Shown: one piece after another, positions 17,578 through 26,344 of the stretch
Layout of the letters: every line of letters begins with the position of its first letter
Position numbering within the stretch: the first letter of the stretch is position 1
Assembly (NCBI GenBank): GCA_963829355.1
Contig: CAWHHZ010000027.1
Location: forward strand, 1 to 64,000
Source of the DNA: CAWHHZ01 sp963829355
GTDB lineage: Bacteria > Acidobacteriota > Thermoanaerobaculia > Gp7-AA8 > JAHWKK01
Length of the DNA: 64,000 nucleotides
Reading direction: 5' to 3'
Notes under the pieces: generated by a model
What the model saw: the letters and a program-made list of their open reading frames with translations, nothing else
Told to the model about the DNA's origin: nothing
Databases searched by the model: none
Position numbers and translations under genes: made by a program

Positions 17578-19008
17578 ATGATGATGAATCCATCTTCAGA
17601 AGTTTTTCTGCCGATACAGCCTCGCGTGAAGAGCGCAGTTCTCGCTCTGCTTGGTGCGCTGCTGGTGACGGCATGCTCCTCGGTCGTCCCCCCGGAGGTG
17701 TCGAATCGGGGAGATGCCTGCACCATTGCGCGATCCCGGATCAATCACGGCTCTCGGTTATGAGGACGGCGCGGTGTTTGTCTCGAGAGTGAATGACGTC
17801 GGATGCGTCATTGAGAAGTACCGCGAGGGACAAGAGGCGAATATCGTCGTCAAGCTCGACAGCTGTCCGACTCGAATGATGGCCGGTGACGGTTCACTAC
17901 GGCTGGTCACCCCGAGTGGCGAGATCCTGTTCAGCGGTGACGCGACACCCGGAGCAGGTCTTCCGGCGATCGTCTCACGGCAGAATTACGTGACACGTTC
18001 AGAGAATCACCTTGCCTGGCATCGCGACGGAACCTCGGCGACTGCCAAGGGATCGTGGACTGGTCCGGTGGTCATTCTGGACAAGGAAGATGCGGTGGTA
18101 GCCGCGCGCCGGGAACCGGACGGCGAGCGTCTGATCCGCCTCGAGTGGCCGTCCATGGGAGACAAGCTGACGGAGCGTGTGCTGACCGACCCGTTCGAGC
18201 GGATCGGAGCGGTGGAACCGGACGACGATCAGAAGGAAATGGCCCTCTCGGTCCTGCGAAACGGATCGTTCGATATCGCCATCACGAATGCCGAGGAGAA
18301 GCTCACGAACTTCGTTCCTGAAGACCCGGGCGAATGAGCTCGATCCCAGATGGTCCCCCGTGGGGTACAAAGTGTCGTACGTCGTCAGAAATCGTGGTGG
18401 TGACCTTCTTCGAACTGTTCACATTCCGACCGCCGCGATGGTGCTGCTCGATTTTCCTGACTCGATCGATCATCGACTACCAGTGGCTTCCGGACGGCGA
18501 GCACGTGATTATCGCCTTGAGCTCCCTTCTGGAGTCGGACCACGTGGTGGAGACTGACTACATGGGTACGGCGAGCCGGGTCGTGATTGCGCCGGAGCAG
18601 AGTTTCAACCGGCGGGTCGAGCGGCTTCCTGGGACTCCCGCGGGCTCGGCTCTCGTCATGCCTGAGTCGATCCGCTATGGCACAACTCAGCCTCTCGTGA
18701 TCTGGACCGAGGGCGAGAGGGCGGGAGGAGTGAAGTTCAACTCCGCACTCATCCCGCTCCTCGAGCGACGCGACATAGGTCTTCTCGTAATCAACGGAAG
18801 TACGACGAATCTCGGCGCAGCATTCGCGGACGCGGTGGGCGAGATCGGTTGGGCAGACCCTCGGCAGACCTGGCTCGTCGGTGCGGACAATGCCGAGCTG
18901 TCGAAGGGGCGGTTCCATGTGATTGATGGGTCGGACGCCTTCGTTGCCGTGGCAGAAGTGCTCCGTGAATTGAAGAGCGGCCGGAACGAAGGGGCCGGAC
19001 ACCGGTGA
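17578..19008 (+). pseudogene. Lipoprotein with TolB-like propeller and S9-like C-terminus, broken by three frameshifts
   Basis: Four consecutive segments in shifting frames read as one protein. (a) 17578-~17700: lipoprotein signal SAVLALLGALLVTACSS. (b) ~17714-18330: beta-rich domain ending NAEEKLTNF. (c) ~18300-18450: NELDPRWSPVGYKVSYVVRNRGGDLL, a TolB-type propeller blade. (d) ~18460-19008: a WLPDGEHVIIALSS blade, then PLVIWTEGERAGG and GLLVINGSTTNLGAAFADAVGEIGWADP. Part (d) follows the order of S9 prolyl-oligopeptidase C-termini, but the expected GxSxG site reads LVGADNAE, so it would be inactive. Likely breaks are the C6 run at 17688-17693 or just after, the CCCGGG at ~18327, and the GATCGATC at ~18463. 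The last codons overlap lepB as TGATG. Function is not recognised. Confidence 0.65.
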
Positions 19009-19706
19009 TGAGTCGACGCAGCGGATCGGCGATCAGGGAGGCGATCGAAGCACTCCTGATCGCGGTGATCTTCATGAATTTTGCGCGGATCTTCGTCTTT
19101 CAGGCATTCAAGATCCCGTCGGAGTCGATGGAGCAGACGCTCCTCGTCGGGGATCATCTGATCGTCAACAAGTTCGTCTTCGGATCGACGCGCGAAGGTG
19201 AGCATCCCATCCTTCCTTTCTCGAATATCGCGCGCGGCGATCTGGTGGTGTTTCGGTATCCCGAGGATCCTGACGTCGATTTCGTCAAGCGCGTCATCGC
19301 TCTGCCGGGGGAAACGATCGAGATCGCGAACAAGCGCGTCTGGATCGATGGCAGACAGCTCGAGGAACCGTATCTTTTCAGGAATGACAAGGAGCGAGTG
19401 TGGAGGCGTGATGATTTCGGGCCACTGACACTCGAGGACGACGAGTTTTTCGTAATGGGAGATAATCGGGACGAATCGAACGACTCCCGGTACTGGGGCC
19501 CGGTCCCGCGAAGGTTGATCCAGGGCAGACCCTGGATGATCTACTGGTCGTTCGACGGCCATCCTCCACCCGAGGGGAGCCCGTTCAGTGAGCGGCTCGA
19601 TGAGCTCGCTTACGTGGTGACTCACTTTATGAGTCATACGAGATGGGAGCGGACGATGATTGCCGTTCCCGCGGAAAAGCCGAGGTTCAGTTTCAACAAG
19701 TCATGA
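19008..19706 (+). CDS. lepB: Signal peptidase I
   Basis: A 232-residue membrane-bound serine/lysine peptidase that cleaves signal peptides on the outer face of the inner membrane. One N-terminal membrane helix (residues ~11-33) is followed by the catalytic box IPSESMEQTL with nucleophile Ser40. The general base is Lys94 in DFVKRVIALPGE. The conserved GDNRDESNDSRYWGPVP box is complete. The ATG at 19008 overlaps the preceding stop (TGATG); a GTG at 19005 is possible. The final 40 residues extend beyond the usual fold and end in a basic segment. It is the first intact gene of a run of overlapping genes continuing with pcnB. Confidence 0.95.
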   Translation: MSRRSGSAIREAIEALLIAVIFMNFARIFVFQAFKIPSESMEQTLLVGDHLIVNKFVFGSTREGEHPILPFSNIARGDLVVFRYPEDPDVDFVKRVIALPGETIEIANKRVWIDGRQLEEPYLFRNDKERVWRRDDFGPLTLEDDEFFVMGDNRDESNDSRYWGPVPRRLIQGRPWMIYWSFDGHPPPEGSPFSERLDELAYVVTHFMSHTRWERTMIAVPAEKPRFSFNKS

Positions 19707-21001
19707 CTCGATCAAGCGAACAGGAGCACATACGGAAAGATCCGGATCCAGTCGATCCGGGCGAAGGGACAGTCTTGTCGCGCGAGGAGCATCCGATCTC
19801 GCGCAAGGCAGTTCCGGAGAATGTCCTCAAGGTTTTGTACCGGCTGCATCGGAGCGGGTACAAGGCGTATCTCTGTGGAGGCAGCGTCCGCGATCTGCTG
19901 CTCGGTCGCAGGCCAAAGGATTTCGACGTGGTTACCGACGCGCGGCCTCAGGAGATCCGCCGGCTGTTCCGCAACAGCCGGATCATCGGACGCCGCTTCA
20001 GGCTCGCCCATATTCTCTTTCAGGATCTCGTGGTGGAGGTTTCGACCTTCAGAAGGGAGCCGGAGATCCAGCAGGGGGAAGAAGACCTCCTCGTGCGGGA
20101 CGACAACGTTTTCGGCTCTCCCGTGCAGGACGCCCGTCGTCGTGATTTCACCGTCAACGGACTCTTCTACGACATCGGTTCCTTTGCAGTAATCGACTAT
20201 GTCGGAGGAATCGCGGATCTCGACGCGCGGCTGATCCGCGTGATCGGTGAGCCGGACATCCGCTTCCGGGAAGACCCGGTTCGAATGATGCGCGCGATCG
20301 AGTTTGCGGCCCGGCTCGATTTCGAGGTCGAAGCGGACACATGGGATGCCATTCAGCGTCACCACGACGAAATCCTCAAGGCGTCCCCGGCGCGAGTGAC
20401 CGACGAGATTCTGGAGCTCCTGCGCCGCGGGATGGCTCTCGAATCGATGCATCTGATGGAGGAGACCGGCCTTCTTCATTCGCTCATGCCCGAGCTCGCA
20501 AAGCTGATCGAGTCAGGAGATGGGGACTATCTCTGGAAGATGCTCGAGGTGCTCGATCGCACGATCATGAGTGACCGGACCGTGAGCGATGTGGTGCTGC
20601 TGTCAGTCACGCTCGTGCCACTGATCTTCAAGCTGATCGACGAGCGGGAAGCTGAGCTGCAGGAGAGGATTCCTCCGGGAGAGATCGTTCCGTTCATCCG
20701 CGATCATCTCGAGCTGATTCTCGAGCGGCTGGTGATGCCCGCCTGGATGCGCCACGAAGCGGAGCAGAACCTCGAGCTTCTCTGGCGGATGCGCGAGGCG
20801 CCAACCGAAAAGAAACGCGACTGGCGGATCGTTCTGCGCGAGCGTTTCGGCGATGCGCTTGCGCTGTTCGAGCTCTACTCGTTCTCATCGGGACGGTACG
20901 TCGACGAGTTCCGTCAATGGCGTGACCTCTCGAACCGGGTGCGCGCATCGCAGGACAAGATCAGGAAGCCGCGCAAGAAGAGGAAGAGAAAGAAGAGCTG
21001 A
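19703..21001 (+). CDS. pcnB: Poly(A) polymerase / CCA nucleotidyltransferase family, PcnB-like
   Basis: A 432-residue class II nucleotidyltransferase. The start at 19703 overlaps the lepB stop (ATGA). The head domain has GGSVRDLLLGRRPKDFDVVTDA, carrying the GG and DxD metal-binding motif. RRRDFTVNGLFYD, the DYVGGIADL stretch and RFREDPVRMMRAIEFAARLDF follow. This second block is closer to E. coli PcnB than to CCA-adding enzymes, although CCA addition cannot be excluded from sequence alone. The C-terminus is a Lys/Arg tail (KPRKKRKRKKS), as in PcnB proteins, likely for RNA binding. The stop overlaps the next ATG by one base (TGATG). Confidence 0.88.
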   Translation: MTRSSEQEHIRKDPDPVDPGEGTVLSREEHPISRKAVPENVLKVLYRLHRSGYKAYLCGGSVRDLLLGRRPKDFDVVTDARPQEIRRLFRNSRIIGRRFRLAHILFQDLVVEVSTFRREPEIQQGEEDLLVRDDNVFGSPVQDARRRDFTVNGLFYDIGSFAVIDYVGGIADLDARLIRVIGEPDIRFREDPVRMMRAIEFAARLDFEVEADTWDAIQRHHDEILKASPARVTDEILELLRRGMALESMHLMEETGLLHSLMPELAKLIESGDGDYLWKMLEVLDRTIMSDRTVSDVVLLSVTLVPLIFKLIDEREAELQERIPPGEIVPFIRDHLELILERLVMPAWMRHEAEQNLELLWRMREAPTEKKRDWRIVLRERFGDALALFELYSFSSGRYVDEFRQWRDLSNRVRASQDKIRKPRKKRKRKKS

Positions 21002-22137
21002 TGGATCTTCCCGTCTATCTCGACCATCACTCGACCACCCCCTGCGATCCCCGCGTTCTCGACGCGATGCTCCCGTTCTTCTCGGAGACGTTCGGAAACC
21101 CTTCCGCGATCACGCACGAGCACGGCCGCAACGCCGCCACGGCACTCGAGGAGGCGAGAGCGGGTGTCGCTTCGTTTTTCAATGTGCGGCCGGATGAGGT
21201 GTTTTTCACTGCGGGCGCGACCGAGTCGAACAACACGGTCCTTTTCGGCAAGCTCGGCGACGGCGGACATGTCGTCACCTCCGCGGCAGAGCACAAGTCC
21301 GTCGTCGAGCCATTGAAGGTGCTCGAGAGGCGAGGTGTCGACGTCACATTTCTCCCTGTCGACGGAGAGGGCTTCGTCGATCCGGAAGCGGTGAGGGAGG
21401 CCCTCCGTCCGGAGACGCGTCTGGTGTCGATCATCTGGGCGAATGGCGAGATCGGTACGATTCAGCCGATGCGCGAGATTGCTGCGATCTGCGAGTCGGC
21501 AGGCGTTTCTCTTCACAGCGATGCGACGCAGGCAGTCGGGAAGATTCCGGTCGATCTCGACGAGGTACCGTGCAGTCTTCTGTCGCTCTCCGCGCACAAG
21601 CTGTACGGCCCCAAAGGCATTGGCGCTCTGATTGCCCGGCGCGGCAGCAAACCTTCTCCCGTGATCGCCGGCGGGGGGCAGGAGAAGAATGTTCGCTCCG
21701 GCACCGTAAATCTTCCTGGTGCGGTGGGGCTCGCGGAGGCACTCGAGATACGGCGGAGAGAGATGGCGGCTGAGGCAGAACGACTCACCGAGCTTCGGAA
21801 CCGACTTTGGGATGCAATCATCGCAGGCATTGACGGGACCTCCGTCAATGGTCCTCGAGATGAGCGGCTGCCCGGAAATCTCAGCGTCACATTCTCCAGA
21901 ATTGCCGCCGAAGAGTTGATGATGGCGCTGCGGCGGTTCTCCCTCTCTTCAGGGTCCGCGTGCAGTTCCGGGTCGAGGGAACCGTCCGGTGTCCTCAAGG
22001 CGATCGGTCTCAGCGATGCCGCAGCCCTCGGAACGATCCGGTTCGGTCTCGGACGCTCGACGAACCTCGAGGAGATCGACCTGCTCGTGAATGATCTCTG
22101 TTCGAATGTGGCGAGACTGCGTGAGATTTCGGTATGA
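21001..22137 (+). CDS. Cysteine desulfurase (NifS/IscS type, group I)
   Basis: A 378-residue PLP enzyme that takes sulfur from cysteine for Fe-S clusters or tRNA thiolation. The N-terminus VYLDHHSTTPCDPRVLDAM is typical. The PLP lysine is Lys200 in LSAHKLYGPKG, with HSDATQAVG just before. The catalytic loop Cys321 lies in SSGSACSSGS, which marks group I (NifS/IscS) enzymes. It is coupled by TGATG overlap to pcnB. No iscU or iscR neighbour is present; the pairing with an RNA-modifying type enzyme and lepB suggests a housekeeping operon, perhaps serving tRNA thiolation. Confidence 0.94.
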   Translation: MDLPVYLDHHSTTPCDPRVLDAMLPFFSETFGNPSAITHEHGRNAATALEEARAGVASFFNVRPDEVFFTAGATESNNTVLFGKLGDGGHVVTSAAEHKSVVEPLKVLERRGVDVTFLPVDGEGFVDPEAVREALRPETRLVSIIWANGEIGTIQPMREIAAICESAGVSLHSDATQAVGKIPVDLDEVPCSLLSLSAHKLYGPKGIGALIARRGSKPSPVIAGGGQEKNVRSGTVNLPGAVGLAEALEIRRREMAAEAERLTELRNRLWDAIIAGIDGTSVNGPRDERLPGNLSVTFSRIAAEELMMALRRFSLSSGSACSSGSREPSGVLKAIGLSDAAALGTIRFGLGRSTNLEEIDLLVNDLCSNVARLREISV

Positions 22138-22159
22138 CGGTTCCCGCGGTTGTGTTTGA

Positions 22160-22669
22160 ATGAGAGAAACCATGGTTGTCTACGATCCAGAGATCATGAC
22201 CCGCGTTCGAAGGGCGATTGCGGAGGTCGAGCGTGAGGAGTATCTGAATGCGCTCGTGTCCTTTGCCGAGATCAGGAAGGAAACCGAGGGGAGGCCGTTT
22301 CCAACCGAGGGGCTGTCGTACTTTGCTCTCTGCCTGGCGCTCATCGAAAAGCAGTACCGGCCGGCGATCGAGATGGCGCAGAAGGCGATTGAGAGTCAGT
22401 TCTACAAGGGTGAGCACTACGTGAACCTCGGCAGAATCTACGTGGCTGCGGGACAGAGGAAGAAGGCCGTGGAGGTCGTCGACAAGGGGCTCGGTGTCAT
22501 CCCTCAGGACGAGAGGTTGAGAGCGTTCCGGCGTGAGCTCGGTGTCAGACAGCGCCCTCCCGTTCCGTTCCTCGACCGCGCGAATCCGATCAATAAATCT
22601 CTCGGGCGGACTCGACGCTCGAAGGGAGCTGACGAGGACGTTGAGTCGGAGAAGGAACAGGATGAGTGA
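22160..22669 (+). CDS. TPR-like helical repeat protein
   Basis: A 169-residue soluble protein built from helix pairs. Two tetratricopeptide-like units are visible: SYFALCLALIEKQYRPAIEMAQKAIE and HYVNLGRIYVAAGQRKKAVEVVDKGL, with the typical small/large residue spacing. The last 40 residues are charged and probably unstructured. The start is ATG 22160; an ATG four codons later (22172) has a slightly better upstream purine tract. It lies 22 bases after the desulfurase and overlaps phhB, so it belongs to the same operon. Its role is unknown; TPR proteins usually act as protein-interaction adaptors. Confidence 0.8.
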   Translation: MRETMVVYDPEIMTRVRRAIAEVEREEYLNALVSFAEIRKETEGRPFPTEGLSYFALCLALIEKQYRPAIEMAQKAIESQFYKGEHYVNLGRIYVAAGQRKKAVEVVDKGLGVIPQDERLRAFRRELGVRQRPPVPFLDRANPINKSLGRTRRSKGADEDVESEKEQDE

Positions 22670-22994
22670 TCTTGCGTCGAAGGAGTGTGTGCCGTGCCGG
22701 GGAGGCGTTCCGCCGCTGGAAGGGGAGCGGGTCCGGGAGCTGAGCGGAGAGCTCGGTGGATCGTGGAGCGTCGTCGAAGAGCACCATCTTTCGAAGAGCT
22801 TCGACTTCCCCGACTTCGCCCGTGCGCTCGAATTCACGAATCGGATCGGCGCGCTCGCCGAGCGTGAAGGGCACCATCCCGACATCCATCTCGCGTGGGG
22901 CCGAGTCGGAGTGGAGATCTGGACCCACAAGATCGACGGCCTCACCGAGAGCGACTTCGTCCTCGCCGCAAAGATCGATCAGCTCGAACGCTGA
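22662..22994 (+). CDS. phhB: 4a-hydroxytetrahydrobiopterin dehydratase (pterin-4a-carbinolamine dehydratase)
   Basis: A 110-residue protein that recycles the pterin cofactor by dehydrating 4a-hydroxytetrahydrobiopterin. Family features are a Cys-rich start (KECVPCRGG), the SFDFPDFARALEFTNRIGALAE helix, the catalytic HHPDIHLAWGRVGVEIWTH block, and GLTESDFVLAAKID at the end. It overlaps the TPR gene by eight bases (ATGAGTGA). No phenylalanine hydroxylase gene is nearby, so the role may be general pterin repair or molybdopterin-related. It is the last gene of the lepB operon. Confidence 0.93.
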   Translation: MSDLASKECVPCRGGVPPLEGERVRELSGELGGSWSVVEEHHLSKSFDFPDFARALEFTNRIGALAEREGHHPDIHLAWGRVGVEIWTHKIDGLTESDFVLAAKIDQLER

Positions 22995-23020
22995 GGGGCA
23001 TTGTTGGGGGCACACACTGT

Positions 23021-23194
23021 CATTCCGATGGAGCGCCTCCGGCGCGACTGAGGAACCCGGGCCTTCGGGCTTAGCCGCCGGATCCCGCAAAGCGGGAGGA
23101 GGACGGTCGAAGGATCGCGTAGGGCCCTACTGTCAGGACGGAAAGAACGCGACAGTCAGGACGTACGCGATCCTTCGCTGGCGCTCAGGATGAC
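23021..23194. repeat. Family C fragment followed by family A palindrome
   Basis: TGTCATTCCGATGGAGC opens a family C half unit at about 23021. From about 23070 a family A unit follows (CCGCCGGATCCCGCAAAGCGGGAGG, GAAGGATCGCGTA, then TACGCGATCCTTCGCTGGCGCTCAGGATGAC). The palindrome is complete. This begins the gene-free stretch 22995-23620. Confidence 0.7.
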
Positions 23195-23254
23195 AATATT
23201 TTCGTGGTTGGCGCCCGCTCGGGTGGACGATCTTCCACGCCCGGCTGACGCCCC

Positions 23255-23471
23255 AATGGCGTTGAGTTAAGGGTGCGACCGAGAATCGTCATGCCGAGCG
23301 GGCGGGTGGGCGGGCAAGCGAGGCAGCTCGCGAGTTTCGTACTCAGTGACGTCTGGGCCGCTGCATGAGCGAGCGCCAGCTCCACGCCGACAGAGCACGT
23401 AACTTGCGAGGCCCCTCGCTTGCCCGCCCACCCGCCCGCTCGGGGTGACAATCGCTTAACTCAACGCCATT
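23255..23471. repeat. Large inverted repeat (30-bp and 17-bp perfect arms)
   Basis: Bases 23294-23323 are perfectly complementary to 23414-23443 (30 bp, GC-rich, CCGAGCGGGCGG start). An outer arm, 23255-23271 (AATGGCGTTGAGTTAAG), pairs with 23455-23471. The central ~90 bases also have some self-complementarity. This could extrude as a cruciform or form a very stable RNA hairpin. No transposase or coding frame is linked to it. Confidence 0.85.
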
Positions 23472-23515
23472 GCGGCTGAAGCCCGGGGGCACAGTCTGCC
23501 GCCGCCTTCGGCAGC

Positions 23516-23566
23516 TCTGACGACCGACGACTGACGACTGACGACTGACGACTGACGACTGTCCCT
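23516..23566. repeat. Heptamer tandem repeat (GACGACT)
   Basis: About six copies of GACGACT/ACGACTG lie 55-105 bases upstream of the tryptophanase gene. The same heptamer in opposite orientation occurs at 29900-29950. Confidence 0.8.
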
Positions 23567-23620
23567 CTGGCACGGACAAACACACACCATTGTGATAGAC
23601 ACCGCACAGGAGGCGTTTTC

Positions 23621-25006
23621 ATGTCTGATCAACCGTTTCACACAATCATCGAACCGTTCCGCATCAAGTCCGTCGAGGCGATCAAGTTCACGACGAGACC
23701 GGAGCGTGAGGCCGCTCTCGAGAAGGCCGGCAACAATGTGTTTCTGCTCCACGCCGAGGATGTGCTGATCGATCTGCTGACCGATTCCGGCACTGGCGCG
23801 ATGTCCGCCGCGCAGTGGGGAGCTCTGATGCAGGGGGACGAATCGTATGCGGGGAGCCGCTCCTACTATCGGTTCCGGGACACGATCGAAGAGTTGACTG
23901 GCTACAGCCACGTGATCCCGACCCACCAGGGGAGAGCGGCGGAGCGGATCCTCTTCCATACGATTCTCCAGCCGGGACAGATCGTGCTCAACAACACGCA
24001 CTTCGACACGACCCGGGCGAACATCGAGGTCGAGCAGGCAGAGGCGCGGGATCTTCTGATTCCGGAAGGAAAGGTGCCGTCGACGATCCATCCGTTCAAA
24101 GGAAACATGGACCTCGATGCCCTCGAGACAGCGTTGCGGGAGGAGGGGGAGAAGGTCCGGCTCGTGATGGTGACGGTGACGAACAACTCCAGCGGTGGTC
24201 AGCCGGTCTCGATGGCGAACCTGAAGGGGGTCCGGGAGATCTGCGATCGATACGGCAAGAAACTGTTTCTCGATGCCTGCCGGTTCGCGGAGAATGCCTG
24301 GTTCATCAAGATGCGGGAAGAGGGATACGCGGACCGTACGCCGAAAGAGATCGCTCAGGAGATGTTCAGTCTGGCCGACGGTTGCACGATGTCGGCGAAG
24401 AAGGACGGGCTCGCGAATATGGGCGGGTTCCTTGCGCTCAATGATGACGAGCTCGCCGAGCAGTGCCGGAACCTGCTGATTCTCACCGAGGGCTTTCCGA
24501 CGTATGGGGGACTCGCGGGCTATGACCTCGAGGCGATTGCAACGGGTCTCCAGGAGGTCGTCGAGGAGCCGTATCTGCGGTATCGCATCAGATCAGTCGA
24601 GTACATTGCCGAGAAGCTGATCGCGGGGGACGTGCCGATCGTCCGCCCTTCGGGTGGGCACGCCGTCTACATCGACGCGAAGGCACTTCTGCCGCAGATC
24701 GACCCGCTCCACTTTCCCGGAATCTCTCTCGTCAGTGAGTTGTACCTGGAAGCGGGAATCCGGTCGTGCGAGATCGGAAGCGTGATGTTCGGCATGAAGC
24801 CGGACGGGACCGAAGCGCCTGCTGCGATGGAACTGGTGCGACTGGCGATTCCGCGACGGCTCTACACGCAGTCGCACATGGACTTCGTCGCCGAAGCGAT
24901 CCTCTCCGTCGCAAGACGCCGCGACTCAATGCGTGGCTACCGCATCGTCAAGGCACCGAAGTTCCTTCGTCACTTCACCGCCCAGTTCGAGCCCCTGGAA
25001 CGCTGA
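23621..25006 (+). CDS. tnaA: Tryptophanase
   Basis: A 461-residue PLP beta-eliminating lyase that splits tryptophan into indole, pyruvate and ammonia. The ATG at 23621 follows CAGGAGG (23607-23613). THQGRAAE, the FLDACRFAEN stretch and the PLP-lysine segment TMSAKKDGLANMGGF (Lys261) are present, with EGFPTYGGLAGYDLEA. Two positions separate tryptophanase from tyrosine phenol-lyase. In the lyase the EIG segment has Arg (ERG), here it is CEIGSVMFG. The C-terminal LRHFTAQF keeps the His (His451) of tryptophanase, where the lyase has Phe. No TnaC leader peptide or tnaB permease is visible; upstream DNA is repeats. Confidence 0.9.
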   Translation: MSDQPFHTIIEPFRIKSVEAIKFTTRPEREAALEKAGNNVFLLHAEDVLIDLLTDSGTGAMSAAQWGALMQGDESYAGSRSYYRFRDTIEELTGYSHVIPTHQGRAAERILFHTILQPGQIVLNNTHFDTTRANIEVEQAEARDLLIPEGKVPSTIHPFKGNMDLDALETALREEGEKVRLVMVTVTNNSSGGQPVSMANLKGVREICDRYGKKLFLDACRFAENAWFIKMREEGYADRTPKEIAQEMFSLADGCTMSAKKDGLANMGGFLALNDDELAEQCRNLLILTEGFPTYGGLAGYDLEAIATGLQEVVEEPYLRYRIRSVEYIAEKLIAGDVPIVRPSGGHAVYIDAKALLPQIDPLHFPGISLVSELYLEAGIRSCEIGSVMFGMKPDGTEAPAAMELVRLAIPRRLYTQSHMDFVAEAILSVARRRDSMRGYRIVKAPKFLRHFTAQFEPLER

Positions 25007-25119
25007 CGTAACGACTCCGGCGTTCGTTGGCCCCGAGGAACCACCTCGACTCCTCCTCGCTCCTTGATCGCGACTCGCAAGCACACCAGCAAAATGCACC
25101 GAATCTGCGAGACACTACA

Positions 25120-26172
25120 CTAGCGTGTTGCGATGAGGGTGGCTTCGGGTGCGGGGACCCTGATCTCGGAGGTCATGTCGTTTCGTGTGCGCTGTAGCTT
25201 GAGATGAGGGTTGAGCTCCTTCAGTTCATCGACGGTGGTGCCCGCCTGCTTCGCGATTCTCTCGAGAGGCGTTGCGGGTGCGGCGCTGACGACCTGCACC
25301 ATCGGCGGACTCTGAGGCTGAATCGTGTCGAAACCGTACCGTGCGGGTTCCTTCGAGATCCGGGCCGCAGCAATCATCAGCGGGATGTAATCTCTGGTTT
25401 CCCGGGGAAGGTGATCCCAGATTCGATAGTACGACTCGTCTGAGCCGCGTTCCGAACCGGTCTCTCTTTTCATAATCCGTCCAACCCGGTTCTCCCCCGT
25501 GTTGTAGCTCGCCGCGGCGAGATACCAGGAGCCGAATCGCTCATGGAGATCCGAGAGGTACGCGAGAGCTGCGTCCGTCGCCTTTTCAGGGTCGTTCCGT
25601 TCATCGACGGCGCGGTTGATCTCCAGGCCGTAGCGCTGCCCGGTCGGAGCGATGAACTGCCAGATCCCTGAGGCGTGTGCCGGTGAATATGCTTTTGCCT
25701 GAAATCCGGACTCGATCATCGCGAGATAAACAAGATCCTCAGGCATGCCTCGGTCGGCAAGTTTTGCGCGGATCATCGGCTCGTACCGCCCCTTCCGCTC
25801 GAGAAAGCGACTAAAGTCTGCGCGCTTGTCCGTGGTGAACCGTTCGACCCAGTAGTCGACGCGTTCGTGATCGAGATTCGCGAGGTCCCACTCAACGTCC
25901 GACGCTGGTGTCTCCGCCCCGGTAGCGGTCGCGATTGCCTGCATCAGAGGAGACTGCTCCACGGTCGGCATCAAGTCGCGCACGAGCGAGGGAGTGACCT
26001 CGTAGCTGGGCGCGGTCGTGCCGCCGGACATCAGCCCGGTCCACACGATTCCGCACCCGAAAAAGGCCAGGGCCGTCTGCCGGATGAACCGTTTGCGACT
26101 CCCGACTCTCACAAGTCGCGATCGTGATCCTCGTCCTCGGTTGCGAAGCTTGGCTCTCTGGGTCTTCGGCAT
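25120..26172 (-). CDS. Membrane-bound lytic transglycosylase with LysM (MltD-like)
   Basis: A 350-residue cell-wall enzyme. The start is ATG 26172 behind GAGGAGG; a longer frame to 26289 lacks support. A very basic N-terminus (residues 1-30) precedes a membrane segment or signal (RQTALAFFGCGIVWTGLM). The SLT domain covers residues ~150-280, with catalytic Glu in AMIESGFQAKAYSPAHASGIWQFI and the GLEINRAVDERNDPEKATDAALAYL continuation. A single C-terminal LysM-like module (TPLERIAKQAGTTVDELKELNPHL) should bind peptidoglycan. The enzyme cleaves the MurNAc-GlcNAc bond to give 1,6-anhydro products. The family call is secure; MltD is the closest known layout, but with one LysM. Confidence 0.9.
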   Translation of the reverse strand: MPKTQRAKLRNRGRGSRSRLVRVGSRKRFIRQTALAFFGCGIVWTGLMSGGTTAPSYEVTPSLVRDLMPTVEQSPLMQAIATATGAETPASDVEWDLANLDHERVDYWVERFTTDKRADFSRFLERKGRYEPMIRAKLADRGMPEDLVYLAMIESGFQAKAYSPAHASGIWQFIAPTGQRYGLEINRAVDERNDPEKATDAALAYLSDLHERFGSWYLAAASYNTGENRVGRIMKRETGSERGSDESYYRIWDHLPRETRDYIPLMIAAARISKEPARYGFDTIQPQSPPMVQVVSAAPATPLERIAKQAGTTVDELKELNPHLKLQRTRNDMTSEIRVPAPEATLIATR

Positions 26173-26344
26173 AATCCTCCTCTGACCGGTCAGGCATCTG
26201 ACCTCGGTCCCGCATTCATGATGTGTGGTGGCTGTGTACTTATTAGTACAAAATATTGAGCCGAAATGTTCCCGTTTTTGTTGGGTCATTCGTGTGAACA
26301 GTCGGTGCGAAGGGAATATCCGGGATGGTCCGGAGTGGTCGGCC

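Noticed and set aside
17504..17744. Longer start for the retropepsin-like gene
   Set aside because: It would run across the divergent promoter region and the signal sequence of the neighbouring lipoprotein. The lipoprotein-type signal after ATG 17504 gives a better start.
23098..23194. Possible tRNA or riboswitch in the palindromic family A repeats
   Set aside because: The same sequence recurs in many gaps in both orientations, has no cloverleaf or known aptamer core, and is better explained as a dispersed repeat.
23621..25006. Tyrosine phenol-lyase as the call for the beta-eliminating lyase
   Set aside because: The EIG and RHFTA positions match tryptophanase; the lyase has Arg and Phe there.
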